In this document: one piece after another, positions 45,700 through 57,100 of the stretch | Layout: every line of letters begins with the position of its first letter | Numbering within the stretch: position 1 is the first letter of the stretch | Source: Saturnia japonica | Lineage: Eukaryota; Arthropoda; Insecta; Lepidoptera; Saturniidae | NCBI GenBank assembly: GCA_033032175.1 | Contig: CM065334.1 | Location: forward strand, 2,229,705 to 2,293,704 | Length of the DNA stretch: 64,000 nucleotides | Reading direction: 5' to 3' | Translations under genes and position numbers: made by a program | Notes under the pieces: model-generated | Told to the model about the DNA's origin: nothing | What the model saw: the letters and a program-made list of their open reading frames with translations, nothing else | Database searches by the model: none

Positions 45700-45975
45700 A
45701 CATTGTAGTTAACAATGAGCCCGTGCAGTGTCCTTTCCAAGCTAAATTACTGTGATGTTGTGTACGGCCCGTGTTTTCTGGGACGCACTCAGAAATTAAT
45801 TCAGCGTCTTCAGAATGCCTGTGTGCGTTTTTTTATAAGGTCCCACCACGTTTGCACATCACTAAGTGCTGAAACATCATACCACCTCGTATTCGAAATA
45901 TTACGCCGACGTTTCGTTTCCGCTTCAAACATATTTGTTACTATTGCAAGAATAAATTTACTATACAATTCAATT
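45700..45975 (+). pseudogene. Non-LTR retrotransposon RT C-terminal fragment
   Basis: The frame contains SKLNYCDVVYGPCFLGRTQK and LIQRLQNACVRFFIRSHHV, the conserved stretch downstream of the catalytic core in jockey/CR1-type reverse transcriptases. About 90 codons remain. Confidence 0.75.
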
Positions 45976-48113
45976 AAGTTGGCTCAGTAGGTAAATATTT
46001 TTTTCTCAATTGGTGGGCAGTCTATCTCAATGTGTATGGGATAATGATAATAATGATAATGAATATATATGATTATATGATTATAGTGTGTGTATAATTA
46101 CATATGCAGTATACAGTTGGGAGATTACTTATTCGTATGAAGTTACAATTATTTTGTTTAATAATTAAAATTGTTGTTATGTTAGTTCGTCCGTGAGGTT
46201 TTACATGCCTACATGCCCTGTCAGAATATCAGCGCTGTATTGCTTGCACTTGTAGGCCTGCAGCATTATGTTGAGACGGAGACCTATTCGACACAATGCA
46301 ACACTTCATTTATTGTGCCATTTTGTTTTTTTTTTTTAATTTATTTAAACATTTGTGTGTGTTGTGTGTTTTCTTTCTTGTTTCTCTATTATATTTATAT
46401 TTAATATAGATAGTATAGAAATACATCGACTGATCTCGGAACACGACATACCAAAAGAAAATCATACAGAACATGACAAACCAAAATTGGGTTCTTCATA
46501 CGATCTTTCACCTCCCATTTCACCCCTTCCAATTTTATTTCCAAAAGTAGTCTATGTCCTTTCTCAACCAACATTCTTCAAAAGTGGTTCAGCGGTCTAG
46601 GCGTGAAAATGCAACAGATGGGACAGACAGAATTACTCTTGCATTTATAATATTTATAGGTATGGATTATTCAATTCATTAAGCAGTAATTTTTTTCTAT
46701 GATTTCATTTAACAATTAAAACACTAACAGTAATTTATTACCCAACAGCAAAATAACGACAACAGTTTGTAATAGTACATTTTTGAAATGAATTCTCTTT
46801 CTCTATATACCTGTAATAATTTATCTCTCTCTCTCTCTCTACTATACCTTTCTATGTTTCTCTATAATAACTGATACTTTAGTAAGGTAAAAATGACAAA
46901 AGATCGATTGTTGTGATGTCCTATTAATTTTCAATTTTAGGGATTTTTATATTGTTAATACAAATGCGATAGTGAATCGAAAGACGATCGATTTTTGAGA
47001 TATTGATCTTTTAGACATCGATTTTTTGTGAATCGATTCATAAGAGTTCGATACGAATCGATCTTTTTCGAAATGAATTGACATCCCTAGCAACGGCGCA
47101 GCTATTATATTCAACTGATAAACATCCAGCCTATGCTGACCCCTTTTTAATATGATTTATCACATAGATCTGAAGTGAACTTTTTTATTGGAATATTAAA
47201 ATTTTTGAAACTCCATTTTTTAACTTTATGAAAGGTTTCGATCATCATCGTTTTACAAACCATAATATACAGATAACTAAAATTTCTATTCAGCTATTTT
47301 ATAGCATTTTTATCGAACAAATGTTCGACGTGATTTTTTAAATTGATATAATTTTTTATTTATGAACTTATTGAAGTGAAACAAACACTAAATATTAAGT
47401 GAAACTTACCACAATATATTAGTAAAAACTGTCTCCAAATCGGTTAAGCCGTTTCTGAGATTAGCGCGCACAAACGTTGGCAAACAAATAAACCGACAAA
47501 CAGACAAAAATTCTAACAATAATTGTTTGGTTTCTGCTGCGTTGATAGAAACCTCCAATAATAGTTTTTCTCATATATCTTCTATGTACAGACATCGATC
47601 AGTTACGTTTTTATTATATGTATAGATATATATATACATAGATGTGAACGTGAGAAATTAAACATAAGTAATTAAGCAGATAATTATAATCATAATAATC
47701 AGGGATCTTTAGTGTTGATAAAGAAATGTAAATAGGTACAAGATAGGTTTTGGAACTGTAATTTGTACTTGCGGGAAGATAAAGGAATTATGATTTGCAA
47801 AACGGATACGATGGCGGAGCTGTTTGCCGGATCATTAAAATAAATCACGTTCATCATTGTTGGCTAACTTCATGATATATCAAACTTCCGTCACATGGCG
47901 CACGCACAAATCTCAATTTTACCCTCTAACAAATGCGACAAATGAAACATAGCTTCAAAATATATATGTAATGAATCAGATTTGTATTTTTTTTTTTTTT
48001 TTTGCAAAGATAAAAATAAACCAGTTTTATCGGGTTTTATCGAAGGCGCGTGTGATAAAGTAATCAATAAAACATCTCGGTATCTGAGTCGAGGTGGTCA
48101 TATCAATTCGAAA
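45976..48113. other. Gene-free sequence upstream of lipase gene 2
   Basis: AT-rich with CT microsatellite (about 46825-46845), ATGATAATA-type simple sequence (about 46040-46085), and repeat-like text around 46420-46660. A long T run (47987-48003) lies just before the putative promoter region. No supportable gene. Confidence 0.6.
48006..48058 (+). promoter_or_regulatory. Cluster of GATA-type sites upstream of lipase gene 2
   Basis: AGATAA at 48008-48013, TGATAA at 48053-48058, and two TTTTATCG (CGATAAAA inverted) at 48025-48032 and 48036-48043, all within about 105 bases of the start codon. GATA factors control many insect gut and fat-body genes. Whether these bind is inference, and part may be 5' UTR. 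Confidence 0.35.
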
Positions 48114-48165
48114 ATGTCCGACTTTAAAACTCTGGTGCTAATAAGCTTCGTGGCTGGTATCAATG
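48114..48165 (+). CDS. Lipase gene 2, exon 1
   Basis: 52 nt encoding the signal peptide; phase-1 donor AATG|GTAAAA. Same length as gene 1 exon 1, but a different sequence. Confidence 0.85.
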
Positions 48166-51100
48166 GTAAAAAATTAAAATATATCTAATTTATAAATATA
48201 TTTTTATATAAAACGCCGTATTAGTACCAACATTTTGGGCACTCTACCAACTTGCAGTGGCTTTTTGTTAATCCCTTTTTTTTTAGTTAATATTTATTAC
48301 ATTTAAATAATTTTATTTCACCTTTTATCTATTTTAAATTATACTTAATTCGTAACGATCTATATCAATAAAACTGTAGTCATGTCTGTACATGAATTTT
48401 TTCCAAATTTCCCAATGGGCATACTCTTTAAAAAGGTTACAATGATGACGAATATGCTTTAAAATTAAATGCTTTTTTTAAATTTATATGTCAAGTTTTA
48501 ACTCAAAAACATATTGACTGATCTATACTAATATAATAAAGCGGAAAAGATTTTTTGTTTGTTTAAACCCGCTAATCTCTGGAACTACCAGTCGGATTTG
48601 AAAAATTCTTTTTGTATATGATAGCCAGACTCACGAAGAATAGTATAGGCTATTTAAAATTAGGTGATAACACTCAGATAGCCTTAAATATTGATTTGTG
48701 TTATGTAAGTCGGAAGGCCAAGTCCTCCCGAACTGATTTAACCACGTGCGCTGGCGTAATCGTTAATGATACGGAAATATAATGTTCTTTAATAATATTG
48801 TTCCTTAGTATATCTAAAAAAAAGTCCGCGATAGCATATGCCTATCTCTTATACATAAGCCAAAAATAAGGTATTTAGTGGCAAAGATTAGTTGAAAATT
48901 AAAGTAACAAAAGTTACTTCATCATAAAGACAATTGTATGAATTTAAACTTTGCCCTTTTTAACATGTTATTTGGCAAATAGTTTAGGAGATAATGGAAA
49001 ATTAATATAATTTGCCCTTGCGGGAAGTGATGTTCTGTGATCATGGTGGGCTACATGGGTACGTTGGCGATGTTTGTCGTATAAAATTAACACTGGTGAA
49101 ACTTTGGGGCACAGCTAGTAGTTTTATAAATAATACTTTTCGATGTTGTAAAAAAAAAAAATTGTGCGTCTCGGGACGTTCGACAGAAGTGATAACTTGA
49201 ACTAATTAAAAAGAGAAAAAAAAAGACCAAACGAAAGAGAGAAAGGGAAGCGCCGGCGAGGATTCGAATCTAGGACCTCAGCCATAGCAGTCACGCTTAC
49301 GACCGCTAGGCTACGAGCGTCTTGTTATGATTAACTGAAACTATGCTACTATTAATGACACCGTAACGCGTTAACGTTACGAAGCGGTTTACCCTCCCAT
49401 AAGAAGTCATCACTTCAAAAGTTCTTAGGCGATTTTGATGAAATGTTATACACGGCAATTCGTAATTACCAATTCATAATTGACGAGTTATAATAATTTC
49501 AATATTTCTTTTAGAAATCACAAGAAAAAGAAAATCAATTGTTTTTTTTTTTATCAATTTTTAACCGATTCTGGTCTAATTTTGTAGACTTTACTGTATT
49601 ACGTAATAGTTAGACTACCTATAAGAATCGTCAAAATTACATTTAGACATCGTAATAATAATAGTATAAAATATGTTGTTCATCATCGTTTTTCTTTAAA
49701 AAAAAAACAAGGACAGTCATAAGAACTGCCGACAGAAGTGAAAACTAAATATTGAATTTTTAAATCAACTATTGTCTGAATTAGATTTAACCCATCCAAA
49801 AATTGAAATACGTATAATAAATATGTAACAGTTGAGTATATACAAGGTATTAGTGTATATATGCGTATATACATGTATACAGGCCGTTATACTACGCGTC
49901 GCTAGTCTGACGCAAGCACAATACGTCACGAGCATGTCGAGGTTATCGATGACGAGAATTTCACGCGTTTCCTTAAGTTATCCCCTACCAAAAACCGCTC
50001 ATCACAACTAATAAAGTTTTCACTTCAAAGAACTTAAAAGTATTTTAGTTAGTCAGTTGGATATTAGAACATGTCCAACAACCACCATGCTATGGTTTTT
50101 TCATAACGTTGGGTCTTTTTAATGCCTATAATTATGTGGTACATTAATTTGCCATATCTTATGTTTTACTCAGCGTAAGCTATGTAAGCGTCCGAATTGA
50201 TTCACCATGACCAGTTTTTTTTTATTTGTGCGGAACTCTAATTCTTCTTCTACAATAAAAGTAACCTAAGTTACTCTCTATAAATTCAGCTATCTATCAG
50301 TGAAAGTCCCGTCAAAATCGGTTCAACCGTTTCGGAGATTACCCAGAACAAACAGACATTCAGACAAAAACTTTAAAAATGGTCTTTTTTTATAGGTGTC
50401 GTATAAACTTTCATAAGCATTTAGTAAAAAGCTGTTATTTTGACATTACAAACAGACACTTCAATTTTATTAATTGTATAGATGTACATAGATTAGGAGT
50501 AACGTAATTTTTGAGAATGTGTATAAATTTCAACATATTAAATAAATATTTTCCCAGCTTTCCCAGCGGATCCTGTTATATCGAAATTCGACCCCGATGG
50601 CCCGAGGTATGACTACTTGGAGGATGACGCTGGTCAGCTTCACTTGGTCGACCAATGGATGAAACTAAGCGACATAGATAAAATGGTCCGCTATAATCCA
50701 GACAGCACCAATAGATATCATCTCTTCACTAGGTATGTACTTATTTTAAACTAGCTGTGCCCGTGGCTTCGCTCACGTGGACTACAGAATGCCCGCGCGT
50801 ATCTTCCTCCGCGCTCTCGTATAGTCTCCCAGACTTTTTTGTAGGTCTTTTTAATGTCTACAATTATTTAGTACATTAATTTGCTGTATTATCTCTTATG
50901 GTTTAATCAGCGTAAGCCATTTAAGCCCCCGAATTGTTTCCCCATGACCAGTTTTTTTTTTATTTGTGCGCAATCCTAATTCTTTTTGTAAAATAAAAGT
51001 AGCCTAAGTTACTCCATGTAAATTCAGCTATCTACCAGTGAAAGTCCTGCCAAAATCTGTCCAACCGTTTGGGAGATTACACGGAACAAATAGACAGACA

Positions 51101-54100
51101 GATAAAAATAAAAAAAATGGGTGTTTTATTAAAGTTATCGTATATACTTTGATATGCATTTATTAAAAAGCTGTTATTTTGACATTACAAACAGACACTT
51201 CAATTTTATTAATTATACAAATGATGAAAGTGAATATTTATGATGCCTGCTACATCGCAACAAAATGTTTCAAGAGATATTAAATACGAGTATTGTATTG
51301 TTTTGTATTGTATTGTTTAGACCCCAGCCTGCGGGGAAGGAATTTTGTAAGTTAGGTATATCGGCCACTCACTTCGATTTCGCTGATGACGGCTATATTT
51401 GACTTCTGAGCACTGCATCTCTATCACTATGGAACCCCGGGGTTTGTAAAGTCCGAGCTCAGTGATTGTTTGTATGTTTTCTTAAATATTGGTAACTTTT
51501 CGAAGGGAGCGTGATAATTTGATGCGCTCCGGACGGCGACGCGGTTTGTCTTTTTTTTTCAACGGTCACTCGTCGCGCGTTAGTTTTAGATTTTTGTTTG
51601 TAGATCGTGCTAAGTGTGTCCGTGTAGGACAGTTTACAAACCTATATACATGCTCTAACATATATGTTGGAGTTTCACTGAGGAATCAAATTCGTTCTAA
51701 AAATGACCAAAGTGAGTGAGTGAATGAGTGAATAAATTCTTTTAAATTTCTTTGGAAAATTTTCTCTGCTTAAATCACTTCGTCTGGTGAATTACCTCCA
51801 CCGTATAGAAAATCGCAGCCAAATAACCTTCTTTTGTATTCCTGGCAAGTGCTTATTTTATAAAAAAAACTGAGCAAGCAAAAGTGGCAGTGTGTCTGCC
51901 ACATTTTATTATTCCTCTTCTACTTTCTTCTCGCCTCCTTCCGTTCCACGAGGTCGTCTTTCTTAATCAAGAGACGCCATTTGCTTCTTTTTTCGCTTGA
52001 CAGGCCGAGATACTTTAAACCACTTAAGGCCTCGTGGAGCACTAGTAGTAAGCCCTACTATTAAGCCGAGAGGTTCCAGATTCGATCCCCGCCCATGACT
52101 GACTTTTATGTGATGAGCATAACTGCCAATTGTGTGTCTGGGTGTTAAATATCTATATATGTATGTATGTCAGCTGTTTAGTTACTATGCTACAAGTTTT
52201 ATTTAGTCATGGTTTGCGATCCAGTCGAAACCAATTATTATGTTCTACCACCCTGGAAATACTCTAATACTATTTCTATTCTTACAAATATTTTATAAAG
52301 ATTATTGATAGCTATTAATTCCAGTTATCACTTATCATCAAAAGGATTTCAAGACCGCTTCCTATTTTATACCACAATAAATCTATTCCCAGGTCTAACC
52401 CATCAGTCAGCCAGCCTCTGGTCATCAACAACGCAGCGAGTGTCAGCAACTCAAACTTCAATAGAGGACGTCGCACCATCGTCTTGATGCATGGCTTCGC
52501 CGGATCCGTTACTTCTGGCTTCAATACTGTTCTGGTTCCAGGTTAGTTTAAGAAATGCAACAATATTTTCAGTCATCAAAGTTTATATTTGTTAACGGTA
52601 TGTATCTCCTAATTATAATATCTATTTAATGTTATATTTTCGTCATCATATTAATCATAATAGTCTTCAAAGGAGATGATAGCAGGCAATCGGTGTGTTC
52701 TGTGATCTTTCATAGGCCTTTGACTGCGTTGACCACAGTATGCTTTTACTTAAGCTGAAACACTATGGTGTGTGTGGTACATCTGTCGACCTCCTAATTT
52801 CTTGTTTAGCAGACCGCTGTCAGAAAATAAGTGTAAATGGGGCAATCTCTTCGGGATCGTTGGCTAGAATCGGTGTCCCTCAGGGCTCGATTTTGGGACC
52901 ATTTTTGTTTCTGGCATGGTTCTTTTTGAAGTCGACACTTCACTTATATTCAAAGTGAAAAGAATACATGCGGAGCTTATGCAATTGAACAATACATTAT
53001 TAAAAATTTCTGAATGATTTGCTTTAAATAGATTACTGCTAACTCCAAACAATAAAATGTATGAGTTTTGCCATACCCAGTATTCGGTGTGTTACTAGTT
53101 GTATCAAGATAGAAGAGAATTTAGTGGGCTTAGTTGATAGTATTGTCTTCTTGGGTGTTACGCTTGATTCAAAATTATATTGGAGTTCGTATATTAAAAC
53201 TTTGGCGGAAAGATTAAATTCTGCTGCATTCGCAGTAGGTACATAAGATTCGCCAGTTAATAAATATTGCCATTGCTAGGTTAGTCTAGTTCACTTACTT
53301 CCATAGTTTAATGTCTTACGGTATTTTGCTTTGGGGCTCAGCAGCTGAGGTAGAAACCATAATAATGTTACAAAAGCGAGAAATTCGAGCTATATACAAC
53401 ATGAGACCTCGCGAATTACTAAAGAACAAATTCCAGGAATTTAACATCTTAACTTTATTCTCAAAATACATTCTTGATAATTTAGTATATATTCGTAAAA
53501 ACTTTAATAAGATTTGATGATTTTGCTAAAGAACAGCACGTTTTTAATATTAAAAAAAGACATAAATTAGTCGTACCATATTTTAGTCTTACTAAGACTA
53601 AAATAAAAGTTTTTTAGATAACAATAGTATTAGGTTCTATAATAAGATCCTGACGCACTTTACTGATTTACCAGACAATAAGAACGAGGATCATGTCAAG
53701 CAGGTTTTACTGTCAAAAGGTTATTATAGGGTGGATCAGTATGTGAATGATAGTGATGTTTAGAAGTTACTCCCACTCTATGCAGCCATTAAATTACATG
53801 GTTACTATTATTGCATTATATTTATTATATTATATTATTATTTTATTATATTTGAAGGCGCCGGTATACGACGAAGGTAAAGGAAGAGGTACCTTATTGC
53901 TCCAAGTTTCCCGTTTCATAGGTCGCATGTGTCTATGAATTTACTGTCACTCCAGTTCTGGTTTTCGATAAGCACTAATATTATAATAGTTCAGCGCGGG
54001 CGCGGGGTATTTTTAAAAACACGCGTTGAGAAAGCGACTGGGATGGGAACTAGAATGGAATGTATAATGAATGAATGAATCGATGTATGAATGAGTGGAT

Positions 54101-57100
54101 GAGTAATATAAATATACGGCGTATACAATATTAATCCTATTGGGAAAAAAAGATAAACCCGATTGAGATTCTTGCCGGTTCTTCTCGATGACTGGGGGAT
54201 TTTTCAAACTGGTGGTAGTGTTTTGACGTTCATAAGTGCCTTCTTAGGGCCTAAATTGAATAAAAACTTTTTTTATTTTGACCCGAGACAATTCTTAACA
54301 AAAAATAAAACTAACTTCAACGATTTTGAGGAGTTTAATTTAAATGGGACCACCTTTAATGTACTCTCTTTCCAACAAAGAATCATCTAAAAAGGTTCAT
54401 AAAGAAAGAAGTTATGATTGTAAATCCATTAAAAAAATCCATTTGAAAACCTCCTCCTTTTTTGTAGTCTGTTAAAAAAGGGAGATTTGATCAAATCCAT
54501 AAGCTAGATGATCAATTTACGGGAGATGAAGCTGGGTTAGGTTAGGTTCGATTTGTGATAAGAAACAGCGGAAGACGACAAGCTTTAGATACTAATAATA
54601 TTGAAAAAGATTTATTAACCGTTTTTATTTAGATTTTAGTGAAACATCTATTATTTTAGAGACAAATGTATAGATCATTGAATGTGCATTTATTTGGTGA
54701 TAGTTAAAATCATACCCTTTAAGAAATATTTATAATAAAGACTTCTAGACCCACAGACAATTTGCAGCAATGATGCCTGTACTGACATGGCGACGACAGA
54801 CGTAAGTTCAAATCCCAATCTCAGTTTCATTGTGGGATTTGAACCTCCGTCTGTAACTTACCACGGTACCATAGTCTGCTATTAAGAGTCTCTTACACTT
54901 TTCGACCATGCAAAAAAACTAGTAAATATTAGTATTAAATAAACGTTTCTTTTGTACTCAGCTTTCCTCAATGCTGCAGACTGCAATGTCATAGTGCTGG
55001 ACTGGAGTTCTGGTTCATGGTATGGACCTAATGCCATTCGAGCTGGTGAGTAATTCCACTGTAATGATTATAAAAACATTTTTGGGATTATTAAATAAAA
55101 TATTATATATTTTATCTTACGAGCGAGTTATAGTTTCAGCTTTACAACATTTTAAAGATTTCGACTTGGATGTTATTTACATTGCCACAAATGCTCCAGA
55201 AAGTGCTTTTAACAGGATGGAACGACGAATGGCGCCTCTTAGTCATGAACTTACTGGTGTTATATTAAAGCATGACAACTTCGGTTCACATCTCGATTCC
55301 AGTAATCGAACTACTGACTTGGTGTTAGAAAAACGAAACTTTGAGAGTGCAGGCATTGTATGGCTAATATTTGGAGCCAAATAGTGATTGATGATTTTCC
55401 TGTGGTTGCCGAATTCATTGCGCCAACAGATACTAGACTGGATATCGAACAGGCTAAGGTATTGAAAAATTATGCGATTTGGTATGCACATCATGTACGT
55501 GAATTTTACTATTTATTACAAATAGTAAAATGGGAGGATGTTCTATGTTGTGGTGTGCGACGATCTAGCCTTTGGCGACTATTACGAGACCCCTCTCGTA
55601 AAAACCCCTTTTTACCACCACCTGTTTTGATGAAACAGACGTGTAACGGGTATGTTACCATAGAAAAAGATGACTGTGAAAGAAAATTCGCTCCACTGTT
55701 ACTTCAGCTATCTTTGGATCTCCGAGCTTCATCATATTTGAAGCAAGTTCCGTATGATACCTATTGATACGTTCCTGATCTATATTAATACGCGCGTAGA
55801 AATTCTTAGACCCCTTTTTAAGCGTATTACCTGCACGAAAGACTGTGAGATTTGGCATGGTTAAAGTTTATATGGAGAAGGAGTGCAGAACGTTTGAATT
55901 TATATACAATATATGTTACTAGTACATTAAATTAAATTAAATAATACTGCGAATCCTAAAACGACCAATGCCATTGAACTTAGACCCCCAAAATGTTGAC
56001 ATTGTCACTCAATTATGACAGCAAGCTATATAATATTTATTGTTTAGGTTCTTACTGCAAATGTCAAACAGAAAATAGTCTATGATCAAATAGTCGCTGG
56101 TCGAATTTCGACCAATGGGCGACCGCTAGTATATATAAAAATCTCGTGTCACGATGTATTTTGTAACTTCTGAACCGATTTTGATCAAATTTCGTTACTA
56201 TCTGTAATTTGGTCCAAATTAAAAGATAGAGTTTTTGGTTTTAGAGTATTTTTGATCCCAAAATTAACGTAGTTGTCGAGGTCTAAATTTTTTAATGATA
56301 ATTTTAAATTTTTATTATTTAAAGATTTCTCATTCTTTTCTATTTCTTTCTTAATTTACCTAAGGGCCGGTATAATATGTTTTCATCTCATTATTCATAC
56401 CTTTTAAATACATATAATTCGTCACACGATCCATCCATACCTTCATCGGTAGTCTCCTACTCATATATCATTCTACTTGCATTCTTAACGTACTGTATGA
56501 TCTGAGTAAATTATTTAAATGTTAAAATGTTAAAACCATGATTGAAGATTTTGAATCAATCATAAACTGGTGGACTGATAACTGGTGGAAAGGATGTTAG
56601 AAGAAATAAATGCTTTAAACCAAGACTGCCCAAATCCATACCAACATACCAGAAGGTTGCCCTCCAACGTATTAGAATTTACTCATCAACAATGGCGGTT
56701 AGCTACCGCTGCATGATTGGAGTGCTGCTTTCTTTATTATAGAATTATTATTAAGGTGTATAAGTTAGGGTTGTTTATTTGAAATATTTATATCTGAACG
56801 ACCTGTTAAAATTGTTAATAATAGACATGGAATCGAAATTATATCCCACCGCCAAAATTAATTGGCCAGCCTTGTTTTTTTAACCCACAGGTCGAATTTA
56901 GTATAGACAGTCCAACTCATTTGTGCGCGCGGTCCTATGCGTGCGTAAAACGTATACAGATACAGTGACTACGTGTGCGTGTCAGGTATTATATATCCTA
57001 TTAGCTATTTTGCTTATATTATATCGAAATTTTATACATCTTATTTGTTCAAATTTTAAATAAATTAACAGTTCAATTAGGTAATTGCACGTTTATGAAA

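Larger units (their letters stand above)
48166..50557 (+). other. Lipase gene 2, intron 1
   Basis: 2392 bp carrying, in order, HelC copy 4, MITE-B copy 3 with a nested SINE head, MITE-A copy 4 and HelB copy 8. More than two thirds is mobile-element sequence. Confidence 0.85.
50733..52392 (+). other. Lipase gene 2, intron 2
   Basis: 1660 bp with HelB copy 9, dispersed repeats E and F, and a type-2 SINE. Acceptor CTATTCCCAG. Confidence 0.8.
52542..54961 (+). other. Lipase gene 2, intron 3
   Basis: 2420 bp, largely the jockey-like remnant (52690-54285), followed by dispersed repeat G and a 59-base hairpin near the 3' end. Acceptor TTGTACTCAG. Confidence 0.8.

Noticed and set aside
47982..48188. 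Upstream in-frame ATG that would extend lipase gene 2 exon 1
   Set aside because: It begins within a T-rich tract, gives a non-signal-like leader, and has no counterpart in gene 1. MSDFK gives the same exon length as gene 1.
49252..49322. Possible tRNA gene on the minus strand
   Set aside because: Same SINE head as 12643, nested in a MITE, with no full cloverleaf.
54530..54550. Telomere-like GGTTA repeats
   Set aside because: Only two or three GGTTA-like units, too few to be meaningful.
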